From GAS368 sp965227745 (GTDB lineage: Bacteria > Verrucomicrobiota > Verrucomicrobiia > Opitutales > Opitutaceae), in the NCBI GenBank assembly GCA_965227745.1, contig OZ245769.1:5332001-5396000 (forward strand): DNA of 64,000 bases, written 5' to 3'. The number at the start of each line of letters is the position of its first letter. The first letter of the stretch is position 1. Positions 18,001 through 28,826 of this stretch are shown piece after piece. The notes beneath the pieces were generated by a model. It was not told the origin of the DNA and did not search any database. It saw only the letters and a program-made list of their open reading frames with translations. Position numbers and translations under genes: made by a program.

Positions 18001-18801
18001 GAGCGCAAGATCGGTTCCATCGAGGCGGGCGAAGGCTCGGCCGATGGCGCGATCAAGCAGGTCAAGGTCTACATCGCCACGAAGCAGAAGCTCGAGGTCG
18101 GTGACAAGATGGCCGGTCGTCACGGTAACAAGGGTGTCGTCGCGAAGATCGTTCCCGAAGAAGACATGCCCTTCCTGCCCGACGGCACGCCCGTCGAAAT
18201 CTGCTTGAACCCCCTCGGCGTGCCTTCGCGCATGAACGTGGGTCAGGTTCTCGAGACCCACTTGGGTTGGGCCTGCAAAAAGCTCGGCATCAAGGTCGCC
18301 ACGCCCGTCTTCGACGGTATCCCGGAAAAGAAAGTCCGTGAATACCTCAAGGACGCGAAGCTGCCTTCGTCCGGCAAGAGCCCGCTCTACGACGGTCGTA
18401 CCGGTGAGAAGATCGACCAGGAGGTCGTCGTCGGCTACATCTACATGATGAAGCTGAATCACTTGGTCTCGCACAAGATTCACGCTCGTGCGGTCGGTCC
18501 GTACTCCCTCGTCACGCAGCAGCCCTTGGGCGGTAAAGCCCAATACGGCGGCCAGCGCTTCGGCGAAATGGAAGTGTGGGCGCTCGAGGCCTACGGCGCG
18601 GCGCACACGCTGCAGGAACTGCTCACCGTCAAATCCGACGACGTGCAGGGCCGCACCAAGATCTACGAATCGCTCGTCAAGGGCGACAACACGCTCGTCG
18701 CCGGTACGCCGGAGTCGTTCAACGTGCTCATCAAGGAAATCCAATCCCTCGGTCTGGATATCAAGCTCCAGAAACGCGACGCCATCAGCTACGGCTCCTA
18801 A
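15019..18801 (+). CDS. rpoB: DNA-directed RNA polymerase subunit beta
   Basis: A 1260-aa protein, near the family norm. The rifampicin-pocket segment QLSQFMDQINPLAEVTHKRR is followed by SALGPGGL. GYNFEDAILISE and the C-terminal AYGAAHTLQELLTVKSDDVQGR clamp region are also intact. Within the pocket the E. coli position 518 equivalent is Ile instead of Asn, while D516, H526, R529 and S531 equivalents are kept. It lies 53 nt upstream of rpoC. No clear Shine-Dalgarno. Confidence 0.99.
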   Translation: MADRTHSERINFGKLREVIQPPNLIEIQITSYLDFLQKGIPEKQRKPQGLEAVFREVFPILSYDERLTLEYVSYTLGDPKNTELECLREGITYSVPLYVKLRLREEDFIKDEDIYMGEIPMVTERGSFIINGAERVVVSQLHRSPGIAFEVTPHPNGKPLHSFRIIPDRGTWLEVQFDNNDLLYVYLDRRRRRRKFLITTLLRAIGYSSDIDLLNLFYDIKELKVAKALDLENVSTLVLVEDAIDAQKGVVLARAFEPLTKAIVRTFEKHDITTLRVIDTSVDEGALIRALKKDPTRNEEEALKEIYKRLRPGEPPTTANAKALLKRLFFDPKRYDLGRVGRYKVNQKLGLKVDLEQRILESGDIVAATKYLVRLKSKQDGVIDDIDHLGSRRVRTVGELLANQCRVGLSRTERLVRERMTMYDQSVDSITPQKLINPKALTTVIRDFFARSQLSQFMDQINPLAEVTHKRRLSALGPGGLNRERAGFEVRDVHPSHYGRICPIETPEGPNIGLINSLSTYARVNEFGFIETPYRVVKDGRATDKIDYLTADQEERKVIAQANAEIDDKGHFIGKVTVRQDGEFLEVPADSVHYMDVSPKQVISIAAGMIPFLEHDDANRALMGANMQRQGVPLLQAESPFVGTGIEERVARDSKIVVVADEAGVVASVDAKRIVVTRDGEMPRNLKTDVKNGVYVYELRKFMRSNAGTCFNQKPIVKQGQKVKKDQIIADGPSTDKGEMALGRNVLVAFMPWNGYNFEDAILISEKVLREDIFTSIHIQEFEVTARDTKLGPEEITRDIPNVGEEALKNLDHNGVIRIGAEVKPGDILVGKITPKSETELAPEEKLLRAIFGEKAADVKDTSLIVPSGVTGIIMDVKVSSRIDNQEEKLSPSDRRRQVKQIQEEYKTQMDKLREGLTEALSNILLGEKIPLDVINGENGEIIIPANRKITKTLLRKLAAVSKHVQIDPSPVRIKIMEIIGSYQTKFDELESDRERKIGSIEAGEGSADGAIKQVKVYIATKQKLEVGDKMAGRHGNKGVVAKIVPEEDMPFLPDGTPVEICLNPLGVPSRMNVGQVLETHLGWACKKLGIKVATPVFDGIPEKKVREYLKDAKLPSSGKSPLYDGRTGEKIDQEVVVGYIYMMKLNHLVSHKIHARAVGPYSLVTQQPLGGKAQYGGQRFGEMEVWALEAYGAAHTLQELLTVKSDDVQGRTKIYESLVKGDNTLVAGTPESFNVLIKEIQSLGLDIKLQKRDAISYGS

Positions 18802-18854
18802 GCCCGGCCGGCGTTTTCCACCTCTTACATTTCTGCATTTAGGGAGACATCACG

Positions 18855-22997
<4,143 letters not shown>

Positions 22998-23014
22998 GGC
23001 CCGCTAAAAACTTC

Positions 23015-23047
23015 AAGCCCCGAACCGGAAACGGTTCGGGGCTTTTT
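23015..23047 (+). terminator. Rho-independent terminator of the rpoBC operon
   Basis: A long stem AAGCCCCGAACC / GGTTCGGGGCTT around a 6-nt loop, followed by a T-run to 23047. It begins 17 nt after the rpoC stop. The next 200 bases up to the convergent gene hold nothing I recognise. Confidence 0.95.
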
Positions 23048-23250
23048 TGTGGGATGATGGCAAGGGGCAGTTTCCCAGATCGTAGTCATTGTGGCGGAGC
23101 GTGGGTACACGAGGCGGGTCGGGCCGGTCCGCCGTCACGCCAATAACGATCTGAACGGCCCGCTGCTTGAAGGCATTCTCCTGCTGAACAACCGGGTAGG
23201 GCCCGAGGCCGGTTTGTTCGGAGCGCCGATTCGGCGCCCGGACACCGCGC

Positions 23251-23694
23251 TCACCCAATATTCCGCTCCCAGCGTTCGAAGCCGCCTTCTCGCGTGCGCA
23301 ATTCCATCACGCGATCGTCGAGTTTGAGAATGGTGTCCTTGGTGGTGTAGCCCACCGGCGCGATGTCGGGGTGAGACGACTTGGTAAATTCACCGTAGCA
23401 GGTGCCGCCCTCGACCCACCATTTGCCCGTTTTTGTGATTCGGAGTTGGCCGTCCTTGGTCTTGTAGACCTCGTCCAGCGTCAGGCGGCCATCGTCGCCG
23501 AGCACGAGCGAGACGATCTCAGCCTGCATGTCGGGATTCCGTTGGGACAATATCCAATGCCCGCGCATGAGCCGCGCCGCCGCTTCACCGGAAGGCGGAA
23601 TCTCTGCATCGATGATGGAGGTATCCGTCGCCCCGATCGCGGAGCCAAACGGGAGGACAAAAATCAGCAGCAGCGAAACGATGCGGGATTTCAT
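23251..23694 (-). CDS. Small exported protein, unknown function
   Basis: A 147-aa protein with a signal peptide (MKSRIVSLLLIFVLPFGSAIGA). The mature part is beta-rich: RGHWILSQRNPD, then GDDGRLTLDEVYKTKDGQLRITKTGKWWVEGGTCYGEF, a pattern like lipocalin-type or DUF-type small periplasmic proteins in which a sample is scored as 'response variable' of W-G-T strands. No family was recognised with confidence. Start ATG 23694 is chosen for the signal peptide; a longer frame to 23808 would overlap the divergent gene's start. It is divergent from the methyltransferase gene. Confidence 0.7.
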   Translation of the reverse strand: MKSRIVSLLLIFVLPFGSAIGATDTSIIDAEIPPSGEAAARLMRGHWILSQRNPDMQAEIVSLVLGDDGRLTLDEVYKTKDGQLRITKTGKWWVEGGTCYGEFTKSSHPDIAPVGYTTKDTILKLDDRVMELRTREGGFERWERNIG

Positions 23695-23806
23695 GGCGAT
23701 ACGATAGGCCTGCGACCCGGCGGGAAGCGAGCCGTTCCTGTGATTCGTGCGGCGGGGCGACAGCTTATATCTCGCTCTCCAACGGTCGCGGGTGGCATGA
23801 TGAGGC

Positions 23807-24886
23807 ATGTATGATCATGAAACGTGGATCGAGCGCTTGCCCGCCGATGCCGCTCTTTTTGTCCGCGAACTGGCCCGGCAGCCGAATTATCCGCGCGAGT
23901 TGGCGAAGTTCAGCGGGGCGCGTCGCCGCCTGAAGCCGGACGAGGGTGGGGTGGCAGAGATGATCGCCGACCAAGCCTGGCGGCTCGCGCCCCACGATGT
24001 GCAGGTGCGCCAGGAGGTGCGGTGGTATTTGCAGCTCTGCGTGCCCGCCTGGCATTTCGACATGGTCAACGATACGGCGCGCAATGCCGTGTACGCGGAG
24101 GCACTGCGACGCCACGTCAAGCCGGGCATGATCGTCTTCGAAGTCGGCACGGGCACGGGCCTGCTGGCGATGCTCGCGGCCCGCGCCGGCGCTGCGCATG
24201 TTTACACCTGCGAGCGCGAGCCGCTGCTGGCCGACGCGGCCCGCGAAAACATCGCGCGCAACGGCCTCGCGGATCGCGTGACCGTGATCGGCAAAAGCTC
24301 CGAGCTCGTCGAAGTCGGTGTCGACCTCCCGCGACCGGCCGACCTCTTCGTTTCCGAGCTGATCGACAACGCCCTCCTCGGCGAGTGTACGCTCGATATC
24401 ACGCAAGACGTGCGCGCGCGGCTGCTCGCGCCGGGGGCGATTCTGCTGCCCGACCAGATCGCGATGCGCGGCACGGTCGTCGGTGGCCCGGAGTGGACGC
24501 GGGAGTTTCGCACGCAGGGCGCCTGTGGTTTCGATTTGTCCGCGCTCGATCGCTTTGCGCCCGACTGCCAGCCCGCGCCCTCGGGTTTGGGCTTCGATCT
24601 CGCGGACGAAGTCACGGCGCTACACTTTGACATGACGGCCGACAACGCGCCCGAGGAGAAAACCGTCACGATCACCGCGAGAAAGAGCGGGACGGCCGAC
24701 GCGTTTCTCACTTGGATCTGGCTGCGGTTTGGCCCGGGACTCGAGTTCGACAACCGTCCGCCGAAACGCACCTGCTGGCCGGCGTTCCTGCACTCGTTCC
24801 CTCGCTCCATTGCGGTGGCCCCCGGCGATGAGATCGCCATCCGGGTCGGTCACGACCGGAAATCCGTCTACATTCGCCCGGAGTAA
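23807..24886 (+). CDS. PRMT7-like SAM-dependent methyltransferase
   Basis: A 359-aa protein. Residues 84-103 (FDMVNDTARNAVYAEALRRH) and motif I FEVGTGTGLLAMLAARAGA (111-129) are followed by the acidic ribose-binding Glu136 (TCERE). The double-E loop is SELIDNALLGE (183-193). This is the order and wording of protein arginine methyltransferases and is closest to eukaryotic PRMT7 (GTGTGLLSM; TELFDTELIGE), from memory. A C-terminal beta-barrel-like region follows. Substrate is unknown; it could be a protein arginine or a small molecule. It is not in an obvious operon. Confidence 0.8.
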   Translation: MYDHETWIERLPADAALFVRELARQPNYPRELAKFSGARRRLKPDEGGVAEMIADQAWRLAPHDVQVRQEVRWYLQLCVPAWHFDMVNDTARNAVYAEALRRHVKPGMIVFEVGTGTGLLAMLAARAGAAHVYTCEREPLLADAARENIARNGLADRVTVIGKSSELVEVGVDLPRPADLFVSELIDNALLGECTLDITQDVRARLLAPGAILLPDQIAMRGTVVGGPEWTREFRTQGACGFDLSALDRFAPDCQPAPSGLGFDLADEVTALHFDMTADNAPEEKTVTITARKSGTADAFLTWIWLRFGPGLEFDNRPPKRTCWPAFLHSFPRSIAVAPGDEIAIRVGHDRKSVYIRPE

Positions 24887-24898
24887 GGGGCTGCGGCC

Positions 24899-26464
24899 CT
24901 ATTTCACCCGTTTGTAGACTTGGAAATCACTGTTCAGCGCCACCCGCTCATAGGACTGATCCACGAAAGATTGAAGCTCCGCGAAAAAGGGGGTGATGAC
25001 TTTGCCGCCAAGCGGGTACCAGCGGGTCGCCACGATCCACTGGGGCTTCTCGCGGACTAGGTCTGCCATCAGGTACTTTCTCAACGGCTCGATTTGCGGG
25101 TTCGGATTCACCTGAAAGGCGTTGTAGGAAAAGCGCGTGGTGGGCCGGGCCTGCAGGTCGATACACAACGAGGGACACCAGCCCCAAATGTACAACGAGT
25201 CACCCGGCGCGATGATCGTGCTCAAATCGGCGACTTTAGGGGCGAGGACGTTGTGAATCAGCAGTGAGAAATTGGTGAGCGGATTCAGCCGCTGGCTCCG
25301 CCCTGCTATGCACTCGATCACCGGATAAATGGATACGCTCCCCAGAACTGCGGCGAGGAATCTAATCCGCATGGCGGGCGCGACGGAGGGGAGTGCCTCC
25401 CACACGCTCTTCAGGCCCAGGCCGATGAGCAGTTGATACGGGATCAGCAGGAAGATTTGGTAATGCGGAAATTGGGTTTGCGGGCGGAGGATGGCGAATA
25501 GGCTACTGGCAAGGGTCGCGATCAGCAGGAGCGCGGGGGGCGTGGGGCGCCATTTCGCCGAGAGCTTCATCTGTAGGGTCAGGCAAAAGAGCGAGAGAGC
25601 CACCGGGCCGATGATCTTCGCGTTGCACAATAACATCCCGGCTCGCTCCACGATGGCCCACAGCGACAAATCTCCGGCGTAGTGCAGGTTTACCTGCACG
25701 TAGGAGATCCAAAACAGGTCGAACGAGTGGTAGAAATAGCAGACGGCGAGGAACAGGATAGAAGGGAGTGCGCCCGCCGCGATGACCGCTGACAGGTCGA
25801 TGGCACGATTTCGGCGCCGCTCCGGAGCCTCGGCCGCGCCCCGATAAATCATATACGCGATCCACAGGAAAATCGCGGCCACGATCGGGGCCGACTGGAG
25901 CTTGGCCCAGGGCGCCAGCCCGAGAGCGAAACCGCCGGCGAGGAGTCGGGCGCGGTTGAGCGTGCAGATGGTTTTGGCATCAATGATGAGATTGAGCCCC
26001 ACCCCGATCAGGAACACCGGTACCAACTCACTCGAATAGTGAATGTAGTCCGAATCGATCCAAGCCATGCACCAGAAGCTGACGGCGAGCAGTGCCACCG
26101 CAGCGAAGGCTTGACCCAATAGTTTTCGGCAAGACAGCCAGCTCAAAGCCAGATTACCGATAAACAGGACCGCCGCGATCAAGTGGACCCCGCTGTAGGT
26201 GAGATGGAGGCCCAGCTTTTCGAAGATCGCGAGGAAACCCGCGTTGAGCGGACCGCTGGTCGTGGGATCGGCCGAACGCCACGGCACCCAGTCGACCGCC
26301 ATGCGTTTCGCGAGGACCATCTGCATGCTCTCGTCGACGTTGAGTTCATAGTTCGTCGCGATCGCAGGAATTCGGGAGAACACCACCATGCTGGCCGCAG
26401 CCAGGAACACAATCAGGCTTCGCTGCTTCGGGGTGATCGCGGAGTAAGAGGGCGAGCCAATCAT
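24899..26464 (-). CDS. Polytopic membrane protein, GT39/ArnT-like glycosyltransferase
   Basis: A 521-aa protein with about ten hydrophobic helices. After the first helix, the periplasmic loop has NVDESMQMVLAKRMAVDWVPW, with the acidic DE pair found in lipid-linked glycosyltransferases of the PMT/ArnT (GT39) superfamily. A C-terminal soluble region ends SDFQVYKRVK. Such enzymes transfer a sugar from polyprenyl phosphate in the periplasm; the acceptor here is unknown. ATG 26464 is chosen because upstream in-frame starts give an untypical N-terminus. Its 3' end lies 12 nt from the convergent methyltransferase stop. Confidence 0.7.
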   Translation of the reverse strand: MIGSPSYSAITPKQRSLIVFLAAASMVVFSRIPAIATNYELNVDESMQMVLAKRMAVDWVPWRSADPTTSGPLNAGFLAIFEKLGLHLTYSGVHLIAAVLFIGNLALSWLSCRKLLGQAFAAVALLAVSFWCMAWIDSDYIHYSSELVPVFLIGVGLNLIIDAKTICTLNRARLLAGGFALGLAPWAKLQSAPIVAAIFLWIAYMIYRGAAEAPERRRNRAIDLSAVIAAGALPSILFLAVCYFYHSFDLFWISYVQVNLHYAGDLSLWAIVERAGMLLCNAKIIGPVALSLFCLTLQMKLSAKWRPTPPALLLIATLASSLFAILRPQTQFPHYQIFLLIPYQLLIGLGLKSVWEALPSVAPAMRIRFLAAVLGSVSIYPVIECIAGRSQRLNPLTNFSLLIHNVLAPKVADLSTIIAPGDSLYIWGWCPSLCIDLQARPTTRFSYNAFQVNPNPQIEPLRKYLMADLVREKPQWIVATRWYPLGGKVITPFFAELQSFVDQSYERVALNSDFQVYKRVK

Positions 26465-26594
26465 TTTTGCCCCGACAAAATGGCCGGGAACGGGCGCGGC
26501 GCGAGGCGCATTTCGCTCGGTCACCTTAAAGTTGGAGCGCAGTGAGCACACGCTGGTGCTTGTCACCAACGAGACTTACGTCGTAGCTGGTGCC

Positions 26595-27359
26595 ATGCGG
26601 CTTACTCCACTTCTGGTCGCGGGCTTGGGCTTTCTCACGCTGGCAATTTGTCCGGCGATGCGAGCCCAAGGCGCGCCGCCATTTTTTACGAATGATCCGG
26701 GCACGCCGGGACCGAAAAGTTGGGAGATAAATCTCCTGGGGGCGTTTGAGCGCCGCGCCGATGATCGCGCCAGCGCCGCGCCGGCTTTTGATATTAAGTA
26801 CGGCATCGGTGATCGCTGCGAGATCGGCTATCAAATCGCTCATCTCAATACACGTTCACGCGGTGCGCCTCGACTCACCGGTTGGAGTAATTCCCTGGTC
26901 GGCGCCAAGTGGCGGTTTTTAGACGAAGGGGAGAAAGGCTACCTAGCATCGATATACCCGCAGGTTGAATTTAATAATCCACATTCGGCGACGGTGCGCC
27001 GCAGTGGATTGGTCGATAGCGATACTACAGTGACCCTGCCGATTCAGGCTCAGCGTTCGTTGGGTGATATCACTGTCTTTGCGGAAGTGGGCCATATTAT
27101 CCATTTGCACCGCAGCGACGAGTGGTTTGGCGGCATCGCGGTCGGTCGTAGTATCGGGAAGAAAGTGGCCGTGGGTTTTGAGGTTCACGGCCACGGTTCG
27201 GAGCACCTCGCGCGCAGTCATCTCCTCGCTAATCTTTGCGCCAACCTCGCCGTGAATGAGCACAACGGTATTCTCATCGCCCTCGGTCGAGAGCTACACA
27301 ATCATTTTGAGACGAAGGCCGGGTTCGTGGGCTTGATCGGCTGGCAATTCCTTCGTTAG
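26595..27359 (+). CDS. Predicted outer-membrane beta-barrel protein (Phenol_MetA_deg-like)
   Basis: A 254-aa protein with a signal peptide (LTPLLVAGLGFLTLAICPAMRAQG). The mature part starts PPFFTNDPGTPGPKSWEINLLG and continues with alternating beta strands, e.g. FDIKYGIGDRCEIGYQIAHLN. This opening is like the putative transporter/Phenol_MetA_deg outer-membrane family. The chain ends in ...GLIGWQFLR rather than a canonical aromatic residue. It is divergent from the GT39-like gene. Cargo is unknown. Confidence 0.65.
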   Translation: MRLTPLLVAGLGFLTLAICPAMRAQGAPPFFTNDPGTPGPKSWEINLLGAFERRADDRASAAPAFDIKYGIGDRCEIGYQIAHLNTRSRGAPRLTGWSNSLVGAKWRFLDEGEKGYLASIYPQVEFNNPHSATVRRSGLVDSDTTVTLPIQAQRSLGDITVFAEVGHIIHLHRSDEWFGGIAVGRSIGKKVAVGFEVHGHGSEHLARSHLLANLCANLAVNEHNGILIALGRELHNHFETKAGFVGLIGWQFLR

Positions 27360-27421
27360 CAGATGAAGTTAGGGCCAATAATGAGAAATATTTTGAGCAA
27401 TAGGTTCGAAGTAGTGAACAA

Positions 27422-27553
27422 GTTGTGAATAACTTCCCCTTGTCATTCACAACCCGATGCACACGTTGGTAATCCCTCCCGCCAAAACTGCATGTAGAGC
27501 CTAGCTCCATGTGGTTTTTTAAACACCCGGTCGCAAGATCGGGTGTTTTTTTT
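27422..27553 (+). ncRNA. Candidate structured small RNA or leader with terminator
   Basis: Three structures follow one another. A perfect 9-bp stem GTTGTGAAT / ATTCACAAC (27422-27453) comes first, then a bulged stem CATG-ta-GAGC / GCTC-CATG (27491-27511). The last is ACACCCGGTC-GCAA-GATCGGGTGT (27523-27546) with an 8-T run. The last is a textbook terminator with a GNRA tetraloop. No gene of this strand lies within 60 bases upstream of the first stem. It could instead be the 3' region of the gene ending at 27359. No known RNA family was recognised. Confidence 0.4.
27523..27553 (+). terminator. Rho-independent terminator
   Basis: A 10-bp stem (one G-T pair) closed by a GCAA tetraloop, followed by eight T residues. 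It ends either the gene stopping at 27359 or the candidate RNA, and insulates the ribosomal operon. Confidence 0.88.
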
Positions 27554-27798
27554 GGCCCAAAGCGAGCCCGCCGATGCGCAAAATTTGAGGCGTATTTTGG
27601 GCCGTTTTCTCCTCTGAAAGCCCGGTTTTTGACCTTTTTGAAACGGGCCGGGAAACGAGGGGCGGGCAGGGGAGGGTGAAAAAATCGGCTTGAACTTGGA
27701 CGCTCCTGCGTAATTTTCGCGGCCACATCTCCATTTCCCATTGCGCAATGGCTCCTGTGAGGAGGAGGAACGGGCGCTTTTAAATCGCGGACCGAGGA

Positions 27799-27827
27799 TT
27801 GAATCCTGGATATCGCGAGAATAATTC
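27799..27827 (+). promoter_or_regulatory. Possible sigma-70 promoter of the rpsL operon
   Basis: TTGAAT (27799-27804) and TAATTC (27822-27827) with a 17-nt spacer lie 88 nt before the rpsL start. The match is moderate; other weaker -35/-10 pairs exist nearby. Confidence 0.4.
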
Positions 27828-27914
27828 TATTTCGCTCAAAAAGAGCTTGAACCGGGTGGTGAGAAAGGTAGCGTCCGACCTCTTTTCTCCAATTTTCACT
27901 CTGTAACCACTCGT

Positions 27915-28295
27915 ATGCCGACCATCAACCAACTCGTCCGCAAGGGCCGCCGCAAGGTGACCGCTAAGTCGAAATCCCCGGCTTTGGCTGGTAACCCGTT
28001 CCGCCGCGGCGTCTGCGTGCAGGTCATGACCCGCACCCCGAAGAAGCCGAACTCCGCTATCCGTAAGGTCGCCAAGGTCCGCCTGACGAATGGTAACGAA
28101 GTCATCTCCTACATCCCTGACGAGGGTCACAACCTGCAGGAGCACAGCATCGTGCTCGTGCGCGGTGGCCGCGTGAAGGATCTCCCCGGCGTCCGTTACC
28201 ACATCGTCCGTGGTACCCTCGATGCCACCGGCGTCGAAAAGCGTCGCCGCTCCCGTTCCAAGTACGGCGTCAAGCGCCCGAAGGCCGCCAAGTAA
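27915..28295 (+). CDS. rpsL: 30S ribosomal protein S12
   Basis: A 126-aa decoding-centre protein. The PKKPNSAIRKVAKVRLTNG loop and RVKDLPGVRYH keep the two lysines whose mutation gives streptomycin resistance, so the target looks wild type. It is first gene of the superoperon. No Shine-Dalgarno is visible. Confidence 0.99.
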   Translation: MPTINQLVRKGRRKVTAKSKSPALAGNPFRRGVCVQVMTRTPKKPNSAIRKVAKVRLTNGNEVISYIPDEGHNLQEHSIVLVRGGRVKDLPGVRYHIVRGTLDATGVEKRRRSRSKYGVKRPKAAK

Positions 28296-28328
28296 TCCCA
28301 AGGTTCTTTCTCTTAAACTTATTTCGTC

Positions 28329-28802
28329 ATGTCACGCCGTCACAGCGCAGTTAAACGTCAAGTCGTTCCGGACGCTCGCTACAAGAGCCCGTTGGTTGCC
28401 CACCTCGTCAATGTCATCATGAAGAGCGGCAAGAAGAACCTTGCCCAGCGCATCGTTTACGGCGCCTTCGAGAAGGTTTCTGAGAAGCTCGAGAAGGGTG
28501 ATCCGGTCGATCTCCTCCTCGGCGCGTTGGAAAACGCCCGCCCCCGCCTTGAGGTCAAGAGCCGCCGCGTCGGTGGCGCCACCTATCAAGTGCCGGTTGA
28601 AATTTCGTTCGAGCGCCAGGAGTCCCTCGCGCTGCGCTGGATCGTCGACGCCGCTCACGGCCGCAAGGGCGTGACCATGAAAGACGCGCTCGCCGCGGAA
28701 ATCATCGATGCCTACAACAACACCGGTGGCGTCGTGAAGAAGAAGGAAGACACCCACAAGATGGCCCAGGCGAATCGCGCCTTCGCCCACTTGCGTTGGT
28801 AA
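28329..28802 (+). CDS. rpsG: 30S ribosomal protein S7
   Basis: A 157-aa head-assembly protein of normal length, starting MSRRHSAVKRQVVPDARYKS and ending AHLRW. The rRNA-binding GGATYQVPVE motif is present. It lies 33 nt after rpsL; the start has no clear Shine-Dalgarno. Confidence 0.99.
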   Translation: MSRRHSAVKRQVVPDARYKSPLVAHLVNVIMKSGKKNLAQRIVYGAFEKVSEKLEKGDPVDLLLGALENARPRLEVKSRRVGGATYQVPVEISFERQESLALRWIVDAAHGRKGVTMKDALAAEIIDAYNNTGGVVKKKEDTHKMAQANRAFAHLRW

Positions 28803-28826
28803 GGTTAGTTCATCTGTTGCCGTCCC

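Larger units (their letters stand above)
27360..27914. other. 555-base gene-free region before rpsL
   Basis: No reading frame here looks real. The left part (27422-27553) holds three consecutive hairpins ending in a terminator and is listed as a candidate RNA. The right part (about 27799-27827) holds a plausible promoter for the ribosomal superoperon. The middle, 27554-27798, is low in recognisable signals. Confidence 0.6.
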
